This document shows positions 63,962-64,000 of a stretch of DNA of 64,000 nucleotides, piece by piece. The DNA is from Arthrobacter jinronghuae. GTDB lineage: Bacteria; Actinomycetota; Actinomycetes; Actinomycetales; Micrococcaceae. The position numbers were made by a program, and so were the translations under genes. Below the pieces are notes generated by a model. The model had not been told where the DNA came from. It saw nothing but the letters and a program-made list of their open reading frames with translations, and did no database searches. The stretch is from contig NZ_CP104263.1 in assembly GCF_025244825.1 (NCBI RefSeq), forward strand, positions 1,426,001-1,490,000, read 5' to 3'. Each line of letters starts with the position of its first letter. The stretch's first letter is position 1.

Positions 63962-64000
63962 ACAGGCAGCAGCCGGCATTCTGGAAGTCCAGTAATTGAA

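Overview
The window reads as chromosomal DNA of a high-GC actinobacterium of the Micrococcaceae, most likely Arthrobacter or a close relative. This is an inference from gene content and order, not from a database search. The pointers are a mycothione reductase (mycothiol is restricted to actinobacteria), a garA / ftsR / bifunctional-nuclease / MerR block arranged as in mycobacteria, a sepF-yggT-divIVA tail on the dcw cluster, an LAxTG surface protein, and a MurE whose substrate motif fits L-lysine rather than meso-DAP peptidoglycan.

Layout. (1) 1-7.8 kb: a truncated GNAT gene, then a tightly packed forward run parA-scpA-scpB-rluB-tyrA-cmk-der (chromosome segregation/condensation, rRNA pseudouridylation, tyrosine, CMP kinase, ribosome GTPase), closed by a terminator. 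(2) 7.8-20 kb: an accessory stretch beginning with an inverted/tandem repeat and tRNA-Pro(GGG). It holds two small membrane proteins divergent from a large LuxR-type ATPase regulator, an alpha/beta hydrolase, an SDR protein lacking its catalytic Tyr and Lys, a PQQ-type sugar dehydrogenase lipoprotein, a GNAT enzyme, a probable rifampicin monooxygenase with a VOC protein, a Thr/Pro-rich LAxTG surface protein, and an Erm-type 23S rRNA methyltransferase behind a probable leader-peptide attenuator. (3) 20-23.7 kb: garA-like FHA protein, ftsR, bifunctional nuclease family protein, a second MerR regulator, and a convergent orphan ParA ATPase. (4) 23.8-34.4 kb: pyruvate carboxylase, mycothione reductase, acyl-CoA ligase, ROK glucokinase, a membrane protein/esterase pair and a PlsC acyltransferase. 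(5) 34.4-43.8 kb: class II DAHP synthase, four-PASTA Ser/Thr kinase, LysM transglycosylase, Rv2175c-like DNA-binding protein, polyprenyl synthase, lipoprotein, DNA polymerase IV and a DUF3040 protein. Much of this matches the order I recall around M. tuberculosis Rv2173-Rv2182c. (6) 43.9-64 kb: a complete dcw cluster, mraZ-rsmH-ftsL-ftsI-murE-murF-mraY-murD-ftsW-murG-murC-ftsQ-ftsZ-pgeF-yggS-sepF-yggT-divIVA.

How the genes work together. The window is dominated by growth and division: precursor synthesis (murE/F/D/C, mraY, murG), the septal synthase (ftsI, ftsW), the Z-ring and its anchor (ftsZ, sepF), polar growth (divIVA), a PASTA kinase and a division regulator (ftsR) whose likely target, the ftsZ promoter, lies about 38 kb away in the same window. 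The accessory block adds probable resistance to rifamycins and to macrolide/lincosamide/streptogramin antibiotics.

The most interesting non-coding signals are the erm leader/attenuator (18853-19049), paired palindromes in front of ftsZ (59091-59139), 10-bp-phased MraZ boxes in two orientations (43916-44030), a 22-bp inverted repeat with 41-bp tandem copies before the tRNA (7908-8016), and several promoter/start arrangements suggesting leaderless mRNAs. I did not find CRISPR arrays, insertion sequences, integrases or an origin.
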